From contig JADJSZ010000047.1 of NCBI GenBank assembly GCA_016711405.1, forward strand, positions 1-64,000: 64,000 bases of DNA, in the 5' to 3' direction. The notes under the pieces were generated by a model. The model ran no database searches, had not been told where the DNA came from, and saw only the letters and a program-made list of their open reading frames with translations. This DNA is from Candidatus Hadersleviella danica (GTDB lineage: Bacteria > Chloroflexota > Anaerolineae > Promineifilales > Promineifilaceae). Of the stretch, positions 26,012-35,762 are shown piece by piece (the first letter of the stretch is position 1; each line of letters starts with the position of its first letter). A program made the translations under genes and the position numbers.

Positions 26012-27183
26012 TTAGCTGTAGGTGAGGGCGAATTGGCGCAGTTTGTGGAGGGCGGGTGGCAAGGATTGGAGGACGTGGGCGATTTGAGCGGCCGTGTTTT
26101 GTTTGCCCACTGTTAGGCGCAAGCCGCCGCGTGTCCACTCATCGCCTAAGCCAAGCGCTTGTAACACGGCCGATGGTTCGGGGTTGCCCGTGGAGCAGGC
26201 CGAGCCACTGCTGGCACAAATGTGGAGCAAGTCGAGGTGCATCAGGATGTCGTTGCCCGTTAGGCCGCGCAGGGCAAAGCTGGCGTGATGGGGTAATCGC
26301 TCGGTGGGGTGGCCTGTTAAGACGCACTCTTCGGGGGCAAAGCGGCCAATACTCCCGCGATGAGTTGGTCGCGCAGGGCACGGCAATGGGCAATGTGGGA
26401 GTCCCGTTCGGCCGTGGCCAGCTCGAGAGCCACGGCCGCGCCAACGGCCAAGGGGACGTTGGATGTGCCCGCTCGGCGGCCGTCTTCTTGGCCGCCCCCC
26501 GTCTGCGAAGCCATCAACCCCACCCCCTTGCGGGCGTATAAAATGCCCACCCCTTTGGGGCCATAAAATTTGTGGGGGGCCAAACTGAGCAAATCTATGG
26601 GCATTTCGGCCATGTGCCATGCCGTAAATGAAGTCGCTTGGATGGCATCGGTGTGGAAGAGTGCCCCGTGGCGGTGGGCAATTTCCCCTATTTCGAGGAT
26701 GGGTTGCAGGGTGCCAATTTCGTTGTTGGCGGCCATGATGCTGACGAGGGCGGTGGTGGGGCGCATGGCCGCTTCCACGTCGGCGGGGGAGACACGGCCG
26801 TACTGATCTACATCTAAGATGGTTAGTTCACAGCCGAAGTGGTGGTGGAGTTGCTCGGCCGTGGCCAGCACCGCCTCATGCTCAATGGCAGAGGTGATGA
26901 GGTGGTTTTTACCTTGTGCTTGCGCCGCCCACATGACCCCGCGCAAAGCCAAGTTGTCGCTTTCGGAGCCGCACCCTGTGAAGATGATTTCGCTGGGTTG
27001 GGCGTGGAGCAATTCGGCCACGGTACGCCGGGCCTGTTGCAGGGCGAGGTTGGCATGGCGGCCGTGGCTGTGGCTGGAGGAGGGGTTGCCGTAATGCTCT
27101 ATCCAGAAGGGCAACATGGCCTCGATGACACGCGGGTCAACGGGGGTAGTGGCGCTGTGGTCGAGGTAAATGGCGGGGGGCAT
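26012..27183 (-). CDS. Cysteine desulfurase (IscS/NifS-like), one frameshift
   Basis: About 390 residues. A PLP enzyme removing sulfur from cysteine for tRNA thiolation and Fe-S assembly. IYLDHSATTPVDP at the N-terminus (ATG 27183), PLP lysine in SLAPHKFYGPKG, HTDAIQ, and the catalytic cysteine loop ASSGSACSTG near the C-terminus. The frame changes near 26340 within a GGGGG run, between LIAGVLAALP and EECVLTGHPTERLPHH; the family sequence is continuous across it. The mnmA gene lies downstream on the same strand, with the kinase and receiver genes between them. Confidence 0.9.
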
Positions 27184-27297
27184 AATTTTTTCTCCCATCA
27201 ATGGGCACAAATGGGCAAGAATTGGCACGAATGGGCAGATTGTAACCTGAAATGGGGGAAGTTTCACCTTATGCGGTGACTCGTTATTTGTTATTTC

Positions 27298-28008
27298 TTA
27301 TCCCCCCACCAACTCCGACAACGTGCCAAAACGATAGCCACGGCCGAGCAACACTGGCAACACCCGCCGCAACACCACCACCGTCTTCTGCCGCTCATCC
27401 GTGCCATCGTGCAAAATAATAATCGAACCCCGCTGGACATTGCCCAGCACATAATTCACCACAAACTCCACCGACGACACCTGTGCGTCATATGGGTAAA
27501 GCGAGCCGACCACACAGCGGTAGCCATACGGCCGAATCTGCTCCAACATACGCTGGTTGTACCAACCCGAACCGGGCCGAAACCAGCGCACAGGGGCAAA
27601 TTCACTCACCAACTCATGCGTTTTGGCCAATTGGCGAGCAAACTCAGCGGCCGTCAGGCTCACACTCGGCAAATCGGTCATCAGGTGGTTGCCCAACTCG
27701 TGCCCCTCCGCCACCATGCGCCGCATGACGGTCTCATTACCCGCCACACGGCCGCCGATGATAAAAAAGGTCACCCGCACCCCATACTGCGCCAGCACAT
27801 CCAAAATCTCATTCGTCAGCGTCGGGTGCGGCCCATCATCAATCGTCAGGGCAATGAGCTTCTCCCGCGTCACCACATGAAACAAAACCTCATCGGAGGT
27901 GCGCCGCGCCAAAGTGCGCGAAAAGACCCGCGACTTGAAGAAGAAGCCCACGGCCGCGAGAGCCGTGCCAAATGCGGCCGTGGTGAGCCAGAGGTAGGGG
28001 CGTTTCAT
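27298..28008 (-). CDS. Polysaccharide deacetylase (NodB/CE4 family)
   Basis: 236 residues with an N-terminal membrane anchor (LWLTTAAFGTALAAVGFFF), so the catalytic domain should face outside. Motif 1 TIDDGPHP (near 55), the metal-binding His pair in GHELGNHLMTD, motif 3 RWFRPGSGW, and the C-terminal IIILHDG are all present. CE4 enzymes deacetylate peptidoglycan, chitin-like or capsular sugars; the substrate is not predictable. An antisense open frame spans this gene and the next but is an artefact of codon bias. Confidence 0.92.
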   Translation of the reverse strand: MKRPYLWLTTAAFGTALAAVGFFFKSRVFSRTLARRTSDEVLFHVVTREKLIALTIDDGPHPTLTNEILDVLAQYGVRVTFFIIGGRVAGNETVMRRMVAEGHELGNHLMTDLPSVSLTAAEFARQLAKTHELVSEFAPVRWFRPGSGWYNQRMLEQIRPYGYRCVVGSLYPYDAQVSSVEFVVNYVLGNVQRGSIIILHDGTDERQKTVVVLRRVLPVLLGRGYRFGTLSELVGG

Positions 28009-28068
28009 AATACAGCAGAGGGGCGGAGGAGCAGAGGGGCAGAGGAGCGAGCGCCTTTACCTTTCACT

Positions 28069-30183
28069 TCACTCAAAACCCACCACTTCCACCGCCACCC
28101 CACTAAACGCCGCATTGCCCGTCAGCACGTCCACCACTTGGTCATCGGTCAGGTCGTTGATGGACACGCCTGCATGGGCTTGAGCGACTTGCAAGCGCAC
28201 CCCTTTGCGGCCGTGCCCCCACCCGTGGGGGATGCTGACCACATGGGGCATGATTTTCGCCGTGATTTCGAGGGGCAGTTCCACCTCGCCCACCCGCGAG
28301 CGCACCCGCACCGTTTGGCCATCGGCCAGCCCCCGCTCGGCCGCGTCCTGCGGGTGCATCCACACCGTACAGCGCGGCTTGCCCTTTACGAGCCGCTGGC
28401 TGTTGTGCATCCACGAATTGTTGCTCCGCAAATCCCTGCGGCCGATGAGACGCAAGCCCGCCTCGGCTGGGGCATCGAGCAAAGCCCGCAAGCGGGGCAA
28501 ATCCCCCAGTTGCACTTCGGGGCAAAGCTGAATGCGGCCGTCGGCCGTGGCCAAACGCTCGGGCAAACACGGCTCCAACGGCCCCAAATCCACACCGTGG
28601 GGATTGGCTTGCAAGTGGCGCAATTTCAGCTTGTGCGGCCCCACCCGCAAAGCCAAATCGAGCAGTTGCGGGGGCGTGTTGCGCTGGTGCAAATCCCGCC
28701 GCCGCTTTTTGGATGGGCCAGCCAGCCGCAAGCGCAACTCGTGCAAAATTTGCCAATCGGCCAACTGCCCCGCCTGTGGCGGGAAGAGTGCGGGCGAGTA
28801 TTTGGCCGTGTTGCGCACGGCAAAATTGTGGAAAACGAGGTCGTAGTGGGGGTTTTCCAGTCCTGTGGTGGGGGGCAAAATGAGGTGGGCGTGGCGGGTC
28901 GTTTCGTTGATGTAGATGTCAATGGCCAGCATAAACTCGAGGCCAGTCAACGCCTCATCAAGCTGACGGCCGTTGGGGGTGGACAGCACAGGGTTGCCCG
29001 CAATTGTCACCAATCCTTTGATTTGCCCTTCGCCGGAGGTGAGCATCTCTTCGGCCAAAGCGGATGAGGGCAATTCGCCGCCAAATTCGGGCAGGCCGCG
29101 CACGCGGGTGCGCCAACGGCCGTGGCTCCCCTTGTTGCCCAGCGCGGTTAAAATGCCCACTACATCTATGGCCGGCGTGGGGAACATCGCCCCGCCGCGC
29201 CTGTCGAAGTTGCCCGTCAGGATGTTGAGGGCGTTGATGAGCCATGTGGCCAGTCCGCCGAATGGTTGCATGGAGGTTCCCACACGGCCGTAGGCGACGG
29301 CGCTCTCGGCCGCCGCAAAATCCCGCGCCAGTTGGCGCATGGCGGCGGGGGCGATGCCCACATGGGGCGCGACACGCTCGGGGGTAAATTCGGCTGATAG
29401 TTCGCCCATCTGCCCCACCCCGCTGGTGAAAGCGGCCAAACGGCCTAAATCTACCAACCCCTCATCAAACAAGGTGTGAATGAGGGCAAATAGGAGCAGG
29501 GCATCGGTGCCGGGGCGGATGAAGTGGTGCGCGTCGGCCAGTTCGGCCGTTTCTGTAGTGCGCGGGTCTACAAGGACGACTTTGCCGCCTCGCTTTTGAA
29601 TGGCTTTCAGGCGGGTTTCCACCCCTGCGGCCGTCATCAAACTGCCATTAGAAGCCAGCGGATTGGCTCCCAAGATGAGCATGAATTGGGTGTGGTCTAT
29701 GTCGGGGATGGGGATGAGGAATTGGTGGCCGAGCATGAAGTAGGCGGCGTAGTGGTGGGGCAGTTGGTCTACGGAGGTGGCGGAGAACCGGTTGGGGGTG
29801 CGCAGGGAGCGCACGAAGGGGGGCGAGTAGAGCATCGTGCCCGTGTTGTGGACATTGGGGTTGCCCTGATAGACGGCCAGCGCGGCCGTGCCATGCGCCG
29901 CCTGCACCCGTTGGATGCCCGCTACCGCTTCGGCAAAGGCTTCGTCCCACGAGATGGGTTCCCAATCGCCAGCGGCCGTGCGCCGCATGGGTTGGCGCAA
30001 ACGGTCGGGGTCTTCGTACACATCTTGCAACGCCGTTGCTTTGGGGCAGATGTGGCCGTGGCTAAAGGGGTCGTCTTTGTCCCCCTTAATGCTCAAAACG
30101 CGCTGGCCATCGTGCTGAATGACGAGGCCGCACATGGCCTCGCACAGGTTACAAGTGCGGTAGTGGGTTTGGGAATTGTTCAT
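28069..30183 (-). CDS. Molybdopterin-dependent oxidoreductase (DMSO reductase superfamily)
   Basis: 704 residues from ATG 30183 (a TTG eight codons upstream is less likely). The N-terminal motif C-x2-C-x3-C-x27-C (CNLCEAMCG ... GHICPKA) binds a 4Fe-4S cluster. Further family marks are YQGNPNVHNTG, ILGANPLASNGS, LVDPRTTETAELAD and the C-terminal molydopterin dinucleotide domain with RSRVGEVELP and HGWGHGR. The metal ligand position appears to be Ser or other, not an evident Cys. No signal peptide, electron-transfer or membrane partner is nearby, so the enzyme is probably cytoplasmic. Substrate unknown. Confidence 0.88.
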   Translation of the reverse strand: MNNSQTHYRTCNLCEAMCGLVIQHDGQRVLSIKGDKDDPFSHGHICPKATALQDVYEDPDRLRQPMRRTAAGDWEPISWDEAFAEAVAGIQRVQAAHGTAALAVYQGNPNVHNTGTMLYSPPFVRSLRTPNRFSATSVDQLPHHYAAYFMLGHQFLIPIPDIDHTQFMLILGANPLASNGSLMTAAGVETRLKAIQKRGGKVVLVDPRTTETAELADAHHFIRPGTDALLLFALIHTLFDEGLVDLGRLAAFTSGVGQMGELSAEFTPERVAPHVGIAPAAMRQLARDFAAAESAVAYGRVGTSMQPFGGLATWLINALNILTGNFDRRGGAMFPTPAIDVVGILTALGNKGSHGRWRTRVRGLPEFGGELPSSALAEEMLTSGEGQIKGLVTIAGNPVLSTPNGRQLDEALTGLEFMLAIDIYINETTRHAHLILPPTTGLENPHYDLVFHNFAVRNTAKYSPALFPPQAGQLADWQILHELRLRLAGPSKKRRRDLHQRNTPPQLLDLALRVGPHKLKLRHLQANPHGVDLGPLEPCLPERLATADGRIQLCPEVQLGDLPRLRALLDAPAEAGLRLIGRRDLRSNNSWMHNSQRLVKGKPRCTVWMHPQDAAERGLADGQTVRVRSRVGEVELPLEITAKIMPHVVSIPHGWGHGRKGVRLQVAQAHAGVSINDLTDDQVVDVLTGNAAFSGVAVEVVGFE

Positions 30184-30234
30184 GGGCTGTTTTACCACAA
30201 AATACAAATAAGGAGAGAAAATTAAACCGCTCCA

Positions 30235-30345
30235 TCTAATTTTTCTGTGCTTTCCGTGTTTTCCGCCCTTTCCGTGTTATAAAAGGGCTAAGTTATCCCC
30301 GACAATTTTTGCCACGGAAGGCGTGGAAAACACGGAAAAATACCA
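30235..30345. repeat. CCGTGTTTTCCGC word repeat flanking the GxxExxY gene
   Basis: CTTTCCGTGTTTTCCGCCCTTTCCGTG and, inverted, CACGGAAGGCGTGGAAAACACGG. Purine-rich related words (CACGGAATAGGCGGAAAAAGCGG) occur on the other side of the gene at 30878-30902. The phrase AGGGCTAAGTT(A/G)T is duplicated at 30286 and 30428. Confidence 0.65.
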
Positions 30346-30441
30346 GAGAAACCTTTTGCCCTCTGTAGTTAGCAAAACCCCAAAATAGATGTGTCCGTCC
30401 ATCGGCCGATCCAACTAACTTTTCCGTACTTTATAGGAGGG

Positions 30442-30831
30442 CTAAGTTGTACCTGACAATATCACACGGTTAACCGTTGCGGCAGGATATGTTCCGAAAT
30501 TGGCAATTAATCCCAACCTGAAGCCTGTCGCTTTGAGGTAGTTATGAACTTGGGCACGGTGATAATCGCTCACTGTTTGAACGGCTTTGAGTTCTACAAT
30601 AATCGAGTCATAGCAAATAAAATCGGCGATATAAATTTGGTTTAGAGGCTCGCCTTTGTATGAGAGGGGGAGCTTTTTCTGTGCGACAAAAGGGATGTTG
30701 AGTTGGGTAAATTCGCGTTGAAGGCATTCTTGGTAAACTGCCTCTAAAAAACCTGCTCCCATTTCACGATACACGGCATATATCGCACCTCTGATGGCAA
30801 AAGTCTCTGTTTCGTAAATGAGTTTGGTCAT
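30442..30831 (-). CDS. GxxExxY family protein (PD-(D/E)XK-like)
   Basis: 129 residues. The family signature G-A-G-F-L-E-A-V-Y lies near residue 27, followed by YIADFICYDSIIVELKAV, whose D...E-x-K pattern fits the PD-(D/E)XK nuclease fold. Family members are scattered, often in several copies, in bacterial genomes with unclear function. The gene is bracketed by CCGTGTTTTCCGC-type repeats, similar in style to the dispersed repeats at 5986-6059 and 39870-39943, which suggests mobility as a unit. Confidence 0.88.
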   Translation of the reverse strand: MTKLIYETETFAIRGAIYAVYREMGAGFLEAVYQECLQREFTQLNIPFVAQKKLPLSYKGEPLNQIYIADFICYDSIIVELKAVQTVSDYHRAQVHNYLKATGFRLGLIANFGTYPAATVNRVILSGTT

Positions 30832-30953
30832 TTGCTTTGCTCCATAATATTTTCTAGGGGGGAAAATTGTTTTTTGTCACGGAATAGGCGGAAAAAGCGG
30901 AAGGGAAAAGGAGAGGATGATTTTATTTTAGCGAATTAGAAGGGTAAACAAAA

Positions 30954-30983
30954 TGGGGGATTGGCCAATTGACCAATCCCCCA
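30954..30983. terminator. Terminator after enolase
   Basis: TGGGGGATTGG, eight-base loop region, CCAATCCCCCA, followed on the minus strand by TTTTGTTT and on the plus strand by TTTTTTA. It acts as an intrinsic terminator, likely in both directions. Confidence 0.85.
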
Positions 30984-31007
30984 TTTTTTATCTCTCCCCT
31001 TGTGGGG

Positions 31008-32290
31008 TTAGCGCAAGTTGTTGAAGGCGGAACGGCCGGCGTAGACGGCCGCATCCCCCAACTCATCCTCAATGCGCAGGAGTTGGTTGTATTTGGCCAC
31101 GCGGTCACTGCGGGCGGGCGCACCTGTTTTGATTTGGCCCGCGTTCATGGCCACCACCAAGTCGGCGATGGTCGAATCTTCGCTTTCGCCACTGCGGTGG
31201 GAGACAACGGCCGTCCAGCCATGCCGTTGCACGAGTTGCACGGCCGCGATAGATTCCGTCAGCGAGCCAATCTGGTTCACTTTGCACAGCAAACTATTGG
31301 CCGCGTTCAGTTCCAACGCTTGGTGGATGCGCTTCACATTCGTCACCAGCAAATCATCGCCCACAATTTGCACTTTGGAGCCGATTTTTTGCATGAGCAA
31401 TTGCCAGCTTGACCAGTCATCTTCGTGCAAGCCATCTTCCAGCGAAATGATGGGGTATTTAGCCGCCCAATCCGTCCAGAAATCCACCATTTCAGCGCCA
31501 CTCAGCACTTTATTTTCTGTTTTGAGGTGGTATTTGCCATCGGCATAAATTTCAGAGGCGGCGGGGTCTAGCGCCAGCATAACTTGGTCGCCGGGCTTGT
31601 AACCCGCTTTTTCGATGGCGGCCAGAATCAGTTCGATGGCTTCGCTGTTCGCTTTGACCGAAGGGGCAAAGCCACCTTCGTCGCCGACGGTGGTGCGGTA
31701 GCCCTTGCCTTCCAATACTTTCTTCAGGCTTTGGTAAATTTCCACACCCCAGCGCAACCCTTCGGCAAAGGTATCCGCGCCCACGGGCATGACCATAAAT
31801 TCTTGGAAGTCGGTGGCTCCAGCGGCGTGTTTGCCGCCGTTCATAATGTTCATCATGGGCACGGGCAAGATGTGGGCGTAGGGCCGCCCAAGTAATTGTA
31901 GAGCGGCAGGCCACAGCTTTGCGCGGCCGCTTTGGCCACGGCCAGCGAAACGCCCAAGATGGCATTGGCTCCCAAACGCCCTTTGGTTTCTGTGCCGTCT
32001 AGCTCAATCATGGCTTGGTCAATGCCCATTTGGTCGCGGGCATCCCAGCCAACAATGGCCTCCGCGATTTCGTCGTTGACCGATTCGACAGCTTTGAGCA
32101 CACCTTTGCCGCCGTAACGGCTCTTGTCGCCATCGCGCATTTCCCACGCCTCGTGTGCGCCTGTGGACGCGCCCGAGGGGACGATGGCGTGCCCTTGGGA
32201 GCCATCAATCAGTTCGATTTCCACTTCGACAGTGGGGTTGCCGCGTGAGTCCAAGACTTCACGGCCGTAAATTTCGATGATTTCACTCAT
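31008..32290 (-). CDS. eno: Enolase, one frameshift
   Basis: About 427 residues; converts 2-phosphoglycerate to phosphoenolpyruvate in glycolysis. The N-terminal domain (IYGREVLDSRGNPTVE, PSGASTGAHEA) starts at ATG 32290 after AGAGAGG. The frame changes near 31875, inside LGGP-x-x-x-x-LPVPMMNIMNGG. Catalytic and metal residues remain: DEGGFAPS, ALDPAASE, SLEDGL, GDDLLVTN, CKVNQIGS and SHRSGESED. An essential single-copy gene cannot tolerate this break, so a sequencing indel is likely. Confidence 0.95.
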
Positions 32291-32619
32291 GTTGTACCTC
32301 TCTTAAATGGGTTATTTGTTATTAGGTTATTCGTTATTGGGGTTGTTGGGCAACCAGCGTATTGGTTGATAAACAACCAATAACCAGTAACCAATAACGA
32401 GTAACGACGAAGCCTATTGTAGCCCAAAAGTACCCCAGCCGTCAGTCGCTCTGTCAGGCATATAGGATGAGTTTTGTAATGGCTTGCCGACGATGACCCA
32501 ACGCCACGTCAGTACCTCTATTTCCTGTTATCTGATAAGTTGGTAATATCGTAAACGAATGGTGAAGAGAGATAGAGGAAAGCTCACTTAACACTCAGCA
32601 CTTAGCACTCAGCACTTTT
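32291..32619. other. Intergenic region between divergent eno and kinase genes
   Basis: 329 bases without a gene. At 32305-32410 TTATTTGTTATTAGG words are followed by CCAATAACCAGTAACC words, which can pair into a long stem. At 32585-32615 there is a CAGCACTTAGCACTCAGCACT array directly before the kinase ATG. I see no convincing promoter hexamers, although both genes must be transcribed from here. Confidence 0.6.
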
Positions 32620-34692
32620 ATGACTACCCATATCCATGACCTGTGGGAAAAATTGAGCCAAGAACTGGCGACGACGTATGATGTGCATGGGGTTTGTTCG
32701 GCCGCCGCCAGCGCATTGGCCATGTACGCCCGCACAACGACCATCGTGGGGTTGCAGGAGCCTTACGGCCGTTATTACGACATTTGGATTGCCCAACCGG
32801 ATGGCGAAAGCGAACAAACGCGCTGGGACAACGGCCGCATCAACCTGACCAAGCTGATTAACCCCACGCAACCCACCCGCCACCGCAAGCACGACCAAAG
32901 CCCCACCGAAATTGTCACCAACGAGCTATGGGTGATTCCCCGCGAGAGTTTGTTGCTGAGTGCTTTGCCCCCCGCGAACTATTTTGGCGATGCGCTCCTG
33001 CAAGGCATCATTGGGCTGGTGGATCCCACGGCCGAGTGCCCCCTGAGCGAGGCCAGTTTGCACAGCACGATTACCTTTCTGACCCCCTTTTTGGAGCGGG
33101 CGGCCTTGCAGTATGAGCGGGACCGACAAGCGATTGAGTTTGCTGTCATTTCGGACATTAGTCACTCCTTAGCCGCCTCTTTACGGCTGGAAGAGATCTT
33201 TGATAGGGTGGTGGCGGACATTCGGCGGGTGTTGGATGTGGAGACGATTTCGTTGGCGTTGATTAATGAGGCGACAGGCATGATTGTGTTTGTGCCCGAG
33301 ATGATGGGGGCACTGTTCCAAAAGATTCCGCCGATTGAATTACGGCCGGGGGAGGGCATTGCGGGCTGGGTGGCTCTGCATGGGGAGCCTGTGATTGTGA
33401 ACAATGCCTATGCGGACACCCGTTTTTTCTCCCAGTCGGACAATATGACGGGGTTTAAGACACATTCGATTTTATGTGTGCCGTTGCGGGCGGGGGAGCA
33501 GGTGATTGGGATTATGGAGGCCATTAATAAGCACAATGGGGAGTTTACCCAGCACGACCAGATTTTATTAAGTGCGCTGAGTGGCCCGCTGGCGACGGCC
33601 ATTGTCAATGCGCGTTTGCACCAGAACGTCGTTTCGGAGAAGCGGCGCATGGAGACGATGTTCCAGAGCATGTCGGAGGGGATGCTGAACATTAGCGGGG
33701 AGGGCAAGATTACGGCCGTGAACGATTCGATGCTCACTTTGCTTCGCCGCCAGCCCGAAAGTTTGGTGGACAAGCCCGCACGAGAGGCCATCATCTTAAA
33801 GGAAGGGGATTTCACCAGCTTTTTGCAAGAGATACGCACGAATGCTTTGAACGACGACGCGGATTATCCGCAGTTGGCCTGTGAAATTAAGCAAAATGGG
33901 TCGTTTGTGCCTGTGCTGGCCAGTGGGGCGGCCATTGTGGATGAGGAAGGGGAGGTGAGCGAGCTAATTGTGGCCTTTACCGACTTGCGGCAGATTCGGG
34001 AAGTGGAGCGGATGAGGGATGACTTCTTCCACAATGTGGTGCATGAGCTTCGCACGCCGTTGGCGACGATTTTGATGTATGCGCGGCTGTTATTAAACGG
34101 CCGTGCCCGCAATGATGAGGAAAAGACGACGCGCTTTTTGCAAGTGATTGAGCGGGAAAGCGACAGGCTCCAGACAATGGTGCGGCAGATGTTGCAATTG
34201 GCCAAGTTGGAGGCGAAAGAGATTCAGCGGAGTGCGGAGCGGGTGCAATTGAACGCCATCTTGGAGGAGATATTGCCCCCGATGGCGGACCGGGCGACGG
34301 AAAAAGGGCTGACGTTTATCCAAAAAGTGAAGCCAGACTTGCCCCCGATTGTGGCGGATAGGGAAACTATTTATATGATTTTCAAGAATTTGGTGGAGAA
34401 TGCGTTGAAGTTTACGCTGGCGGGCACGGTGAAGGTGGATGCGCGGGTGGACGGCCGTAAAATTGTCGTGGTAGTCAGCGATGAGGGGATTGGGATTCCC
34501 GAGGCGGCCTTGCCGAACTTGTTTAAGCGGTTTTACAGGACGCAGACGGCCGTGGAGCGAGGCATTGCGGGCACAGGGATTGGGCTGTACATGGTCAAAG
34601 AGGGGATTGAGAAGCACAAAGGGGAGCTAACTGTGCAAAGTACGGAGGGGAAGGGCACCACATTCACCGTGACGTTGCCTGCGGCGAATTAG
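32620..34692 (+). CDS. Sensor histidine kinase with GAF and PAS domains
   Basis: 690 residues, soluble. Residues 1-160 form an N-terminal domain of uncertain type (GAF-like). A clear GAF domain follows (about 165-325, with GIAGWVALHGEPVIVNNAY and SILCVPLRAGEQVIG), then PAS (about 335-450, MFQSMSEGMLNISGEGKITAVN). HisKA carries HNVVHELRTPLATI; HATPase has NLVENALKF, DEGIGIP and GTGIGLYMVKEG. The cognate regulator is not adjacent. The GAF domains suggest a cytoplasmic small-ligand or redox signal. The ATG follows a CAGCACT array with no clear ribosome site. Confidence 0.9.
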   Translation: MTTHIHDLWEKLSQELATTYDVHGVCSAAASALAMYARTTTIVGLQEPYGRYYDIWIAQPDGESEQTRWDNGRINLTKLINPTQPTRHRKHDQSPTEIVTNELWVIPRESLLLSALPPANYFGDALLQGIIGLVDPTAECPLSEASLHSTITFLTPFLERAALQYERDRQAIEFAVISDISHSLAASLRLEEIFDRVVADIRRVLDVETISLALINEATGMIVFVPEMMGALFQKIPPIELRPGEGIAGWVALHGEPVIVNNAYADTRFFSQSDNMTGFKTHSILCVPLRAGEQVIGIMEAINKHNGEFTQHDQILLSALSGPLATAIVNARLHQNVVSEKRRMETMFQSMSEGMLNISGEGKITAVNDSMLTLLRRQPESLVDKPAREAIILKEGDFTSFLQEIRTNALNDDADYPQLACEIKQNGSFVPVLASGAAIVDEEGEVSELIVAFTDLRQIREVERMRDDFFHNVVHELRTPLATILMYARLLLNGRARNDEEKTTRFLQVIERESDRLQTMVRQMLQLAKLEAKEIQRSAERVQLNAILEEILPPMADRATEKGLTFIQKVKPDLPPIVADRETIYMIFKNLVENALKFTLAGTVKVDARVDGRKIVVVVSDEGIGIPEAALPNLFKRFYRTQTAVERGIAGTGIGLYMVKEGIEKHKGELTVQSTEGKGTTFTVTLPAAN

Positions 34693-34752
34693 AAAGGCGG
34701 GGGAGCGACCCAGACAGTTCTAGTTTTTAATGAGCGAATGAAAATTTGGGGA

Positions 34753-34842
34753 AAACCAGCCCTCACCCCTAACCCCTCTCCCCAAGGGAGAGGGGGATTG
34801 GCTCCCTCTCCCTCGGGGAGAGGGTTGGGGTGAGGGGTTTTG
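34753..34842. repeat. CCCTCACCCCTAACCCC hairpin repeat
   Basis: A long imperfect palindrome: CCCTCACCCCTAACCCCTCT ... inverted as GAGGGTTGGGGTGAGGGG, with an inner GGGAGAGGGGG/CCCTCTCCC pair. A second copy lies at 62702-62760. The motif type is widespread among bacterial genomes. It lies just after the kinase gene and may end its transcript. Confidence 0.8.
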
Positions 34843-34915
34843 GTTACAAGTTACAAGTTACAGGTGGGAAAACTACTTGTAACCTGCAACTTGTAACCTG
34901 TAACCTGTAATTTTT
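34843..34915. repeat. GTTACAAGTTACAGG hairpin array
   Basis: GGTTACAAGTTACAAGTTACAG words, a short spacer, then CTTGTAACCTGCAACTTGTAACC, forming a long stem between convergent genes. Probable terminator. Confidence 0.7.
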
Positions 34916-34924
34916 AGCCAACTC

Positions 34925-35575
34925 CTACACAGTCCAACCCAGTTGCTCCAATTGTTGGGGGGAACCAGCCAGAGCCACTTCCGCCACCAAGCGATAATCA
35001 GATACCCACCTGTCTAGTTCGACCAGTTTTGCATCGCGGGCTTTGGTCGCCTCTTGCGCTTCGCCGCGCTTCTTGTGTTGCACCTCGCTGGCCGTGGCCA
35101 CGGCCGCTATCAGCTCCGCTTCCGCCTCCAGTTTTGCTTGAGGATAGTTGTACAGGGTCATAGTGGCGAGGAAATCAGGGGTACGAAGTAGGTTATTGTA
35201 AAAGCGGCGGCATTGATCCATCCAGCCACTAAAGCTCTTCTTGCGTGTACCACTCAGCACCAGCGCATTGCGCGCCGATTCGTTATTTTTGAAAGCGACA
35301 CGGGCTATTTTGAGGGCGGCACTGTAGGCGAGGGTAGCGTTGTCGCGCAGGTTTTGTGCTTGATTGGTTGCCTCGTATTGCTCACCATATCTTTTTCCTT
35401 GCAACTCGGCTAAAAGACGTACTTCATCGAGCAAAGCCACGGCCGCTTCGAGGCGTGTTGTGTTGTAACCAAAGGGAGTTACGGCCGCTAATATCGTTGG
35501 GCTATTCAACGTGTTATTAATGGCCAACTCAGCATTCAACAAACGTTCGGCAATACTAGTATTTGGACGGGACAT
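34925..35575 (-). CDS. Hypothetical helical protein with internal duplication
   Basis: 216 residues, start ATG 35575 with GGAGG nine bases before. Two homologous halves are visible: ILAAVTPFGYNTTRLEAAVALLD...GKRYGEQYEAT and FLATMTLYNYPQAKLEAEAELI...KKRGEAQEATKA, each an all-helical unit with a Y-(N/P)-x3-(R/K)-L-E-A core. No signal peptide or membrane segment. I recognise no named family; similar all-helical duplicated proteins are seen in Chloroflexota and Bacteroidota as hypotheticals. No functional clue in the neighbourhood. Confidence 0.7.
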   Translation of the reverse strand: MSRPNTSIAERLLNAELAINNTLNSPTILAAVTPFGYNTTRLEAAVALLDEVRLLAELQGKRYGEQYEATNQAQNLRDNATLAYSAALKIARVAFKNNESARNALVLSGTRKKSFSGWMDQCRRFYNNLLRTPDFLATMTLYNYPQAKLEAEAELIAAVATASEVQHKKRGEAQEATKARDAKLVELDRWVSDYRLVAEVALAGSPQQLEQLGWTV

Positions 35576-35762
35576 ACTCAAAACCTCCTATTATTGGGGT
35601 ATCAAAAAAATATAACCTTTCAAGAAACCTATTTTTAGGAGAGGATATCAGCCGCTGTTTACATGGCCAAAAGTAATCTGAGCCTTTTAACCAACCACCT
35701 AAAAACGAGGTCTGAATGGTTACAGGAAATAAAGAACTGTTGAAGAAAATGGGTGAGAAAGG

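Noticed and set aside
27409..29067. 552-codon plus-strand open frame
   Set aside because: Antisense to the deacetylase and molybdopterin genes; composition is rich in His/Gln/Arg from complementary codons, with no domain logic.
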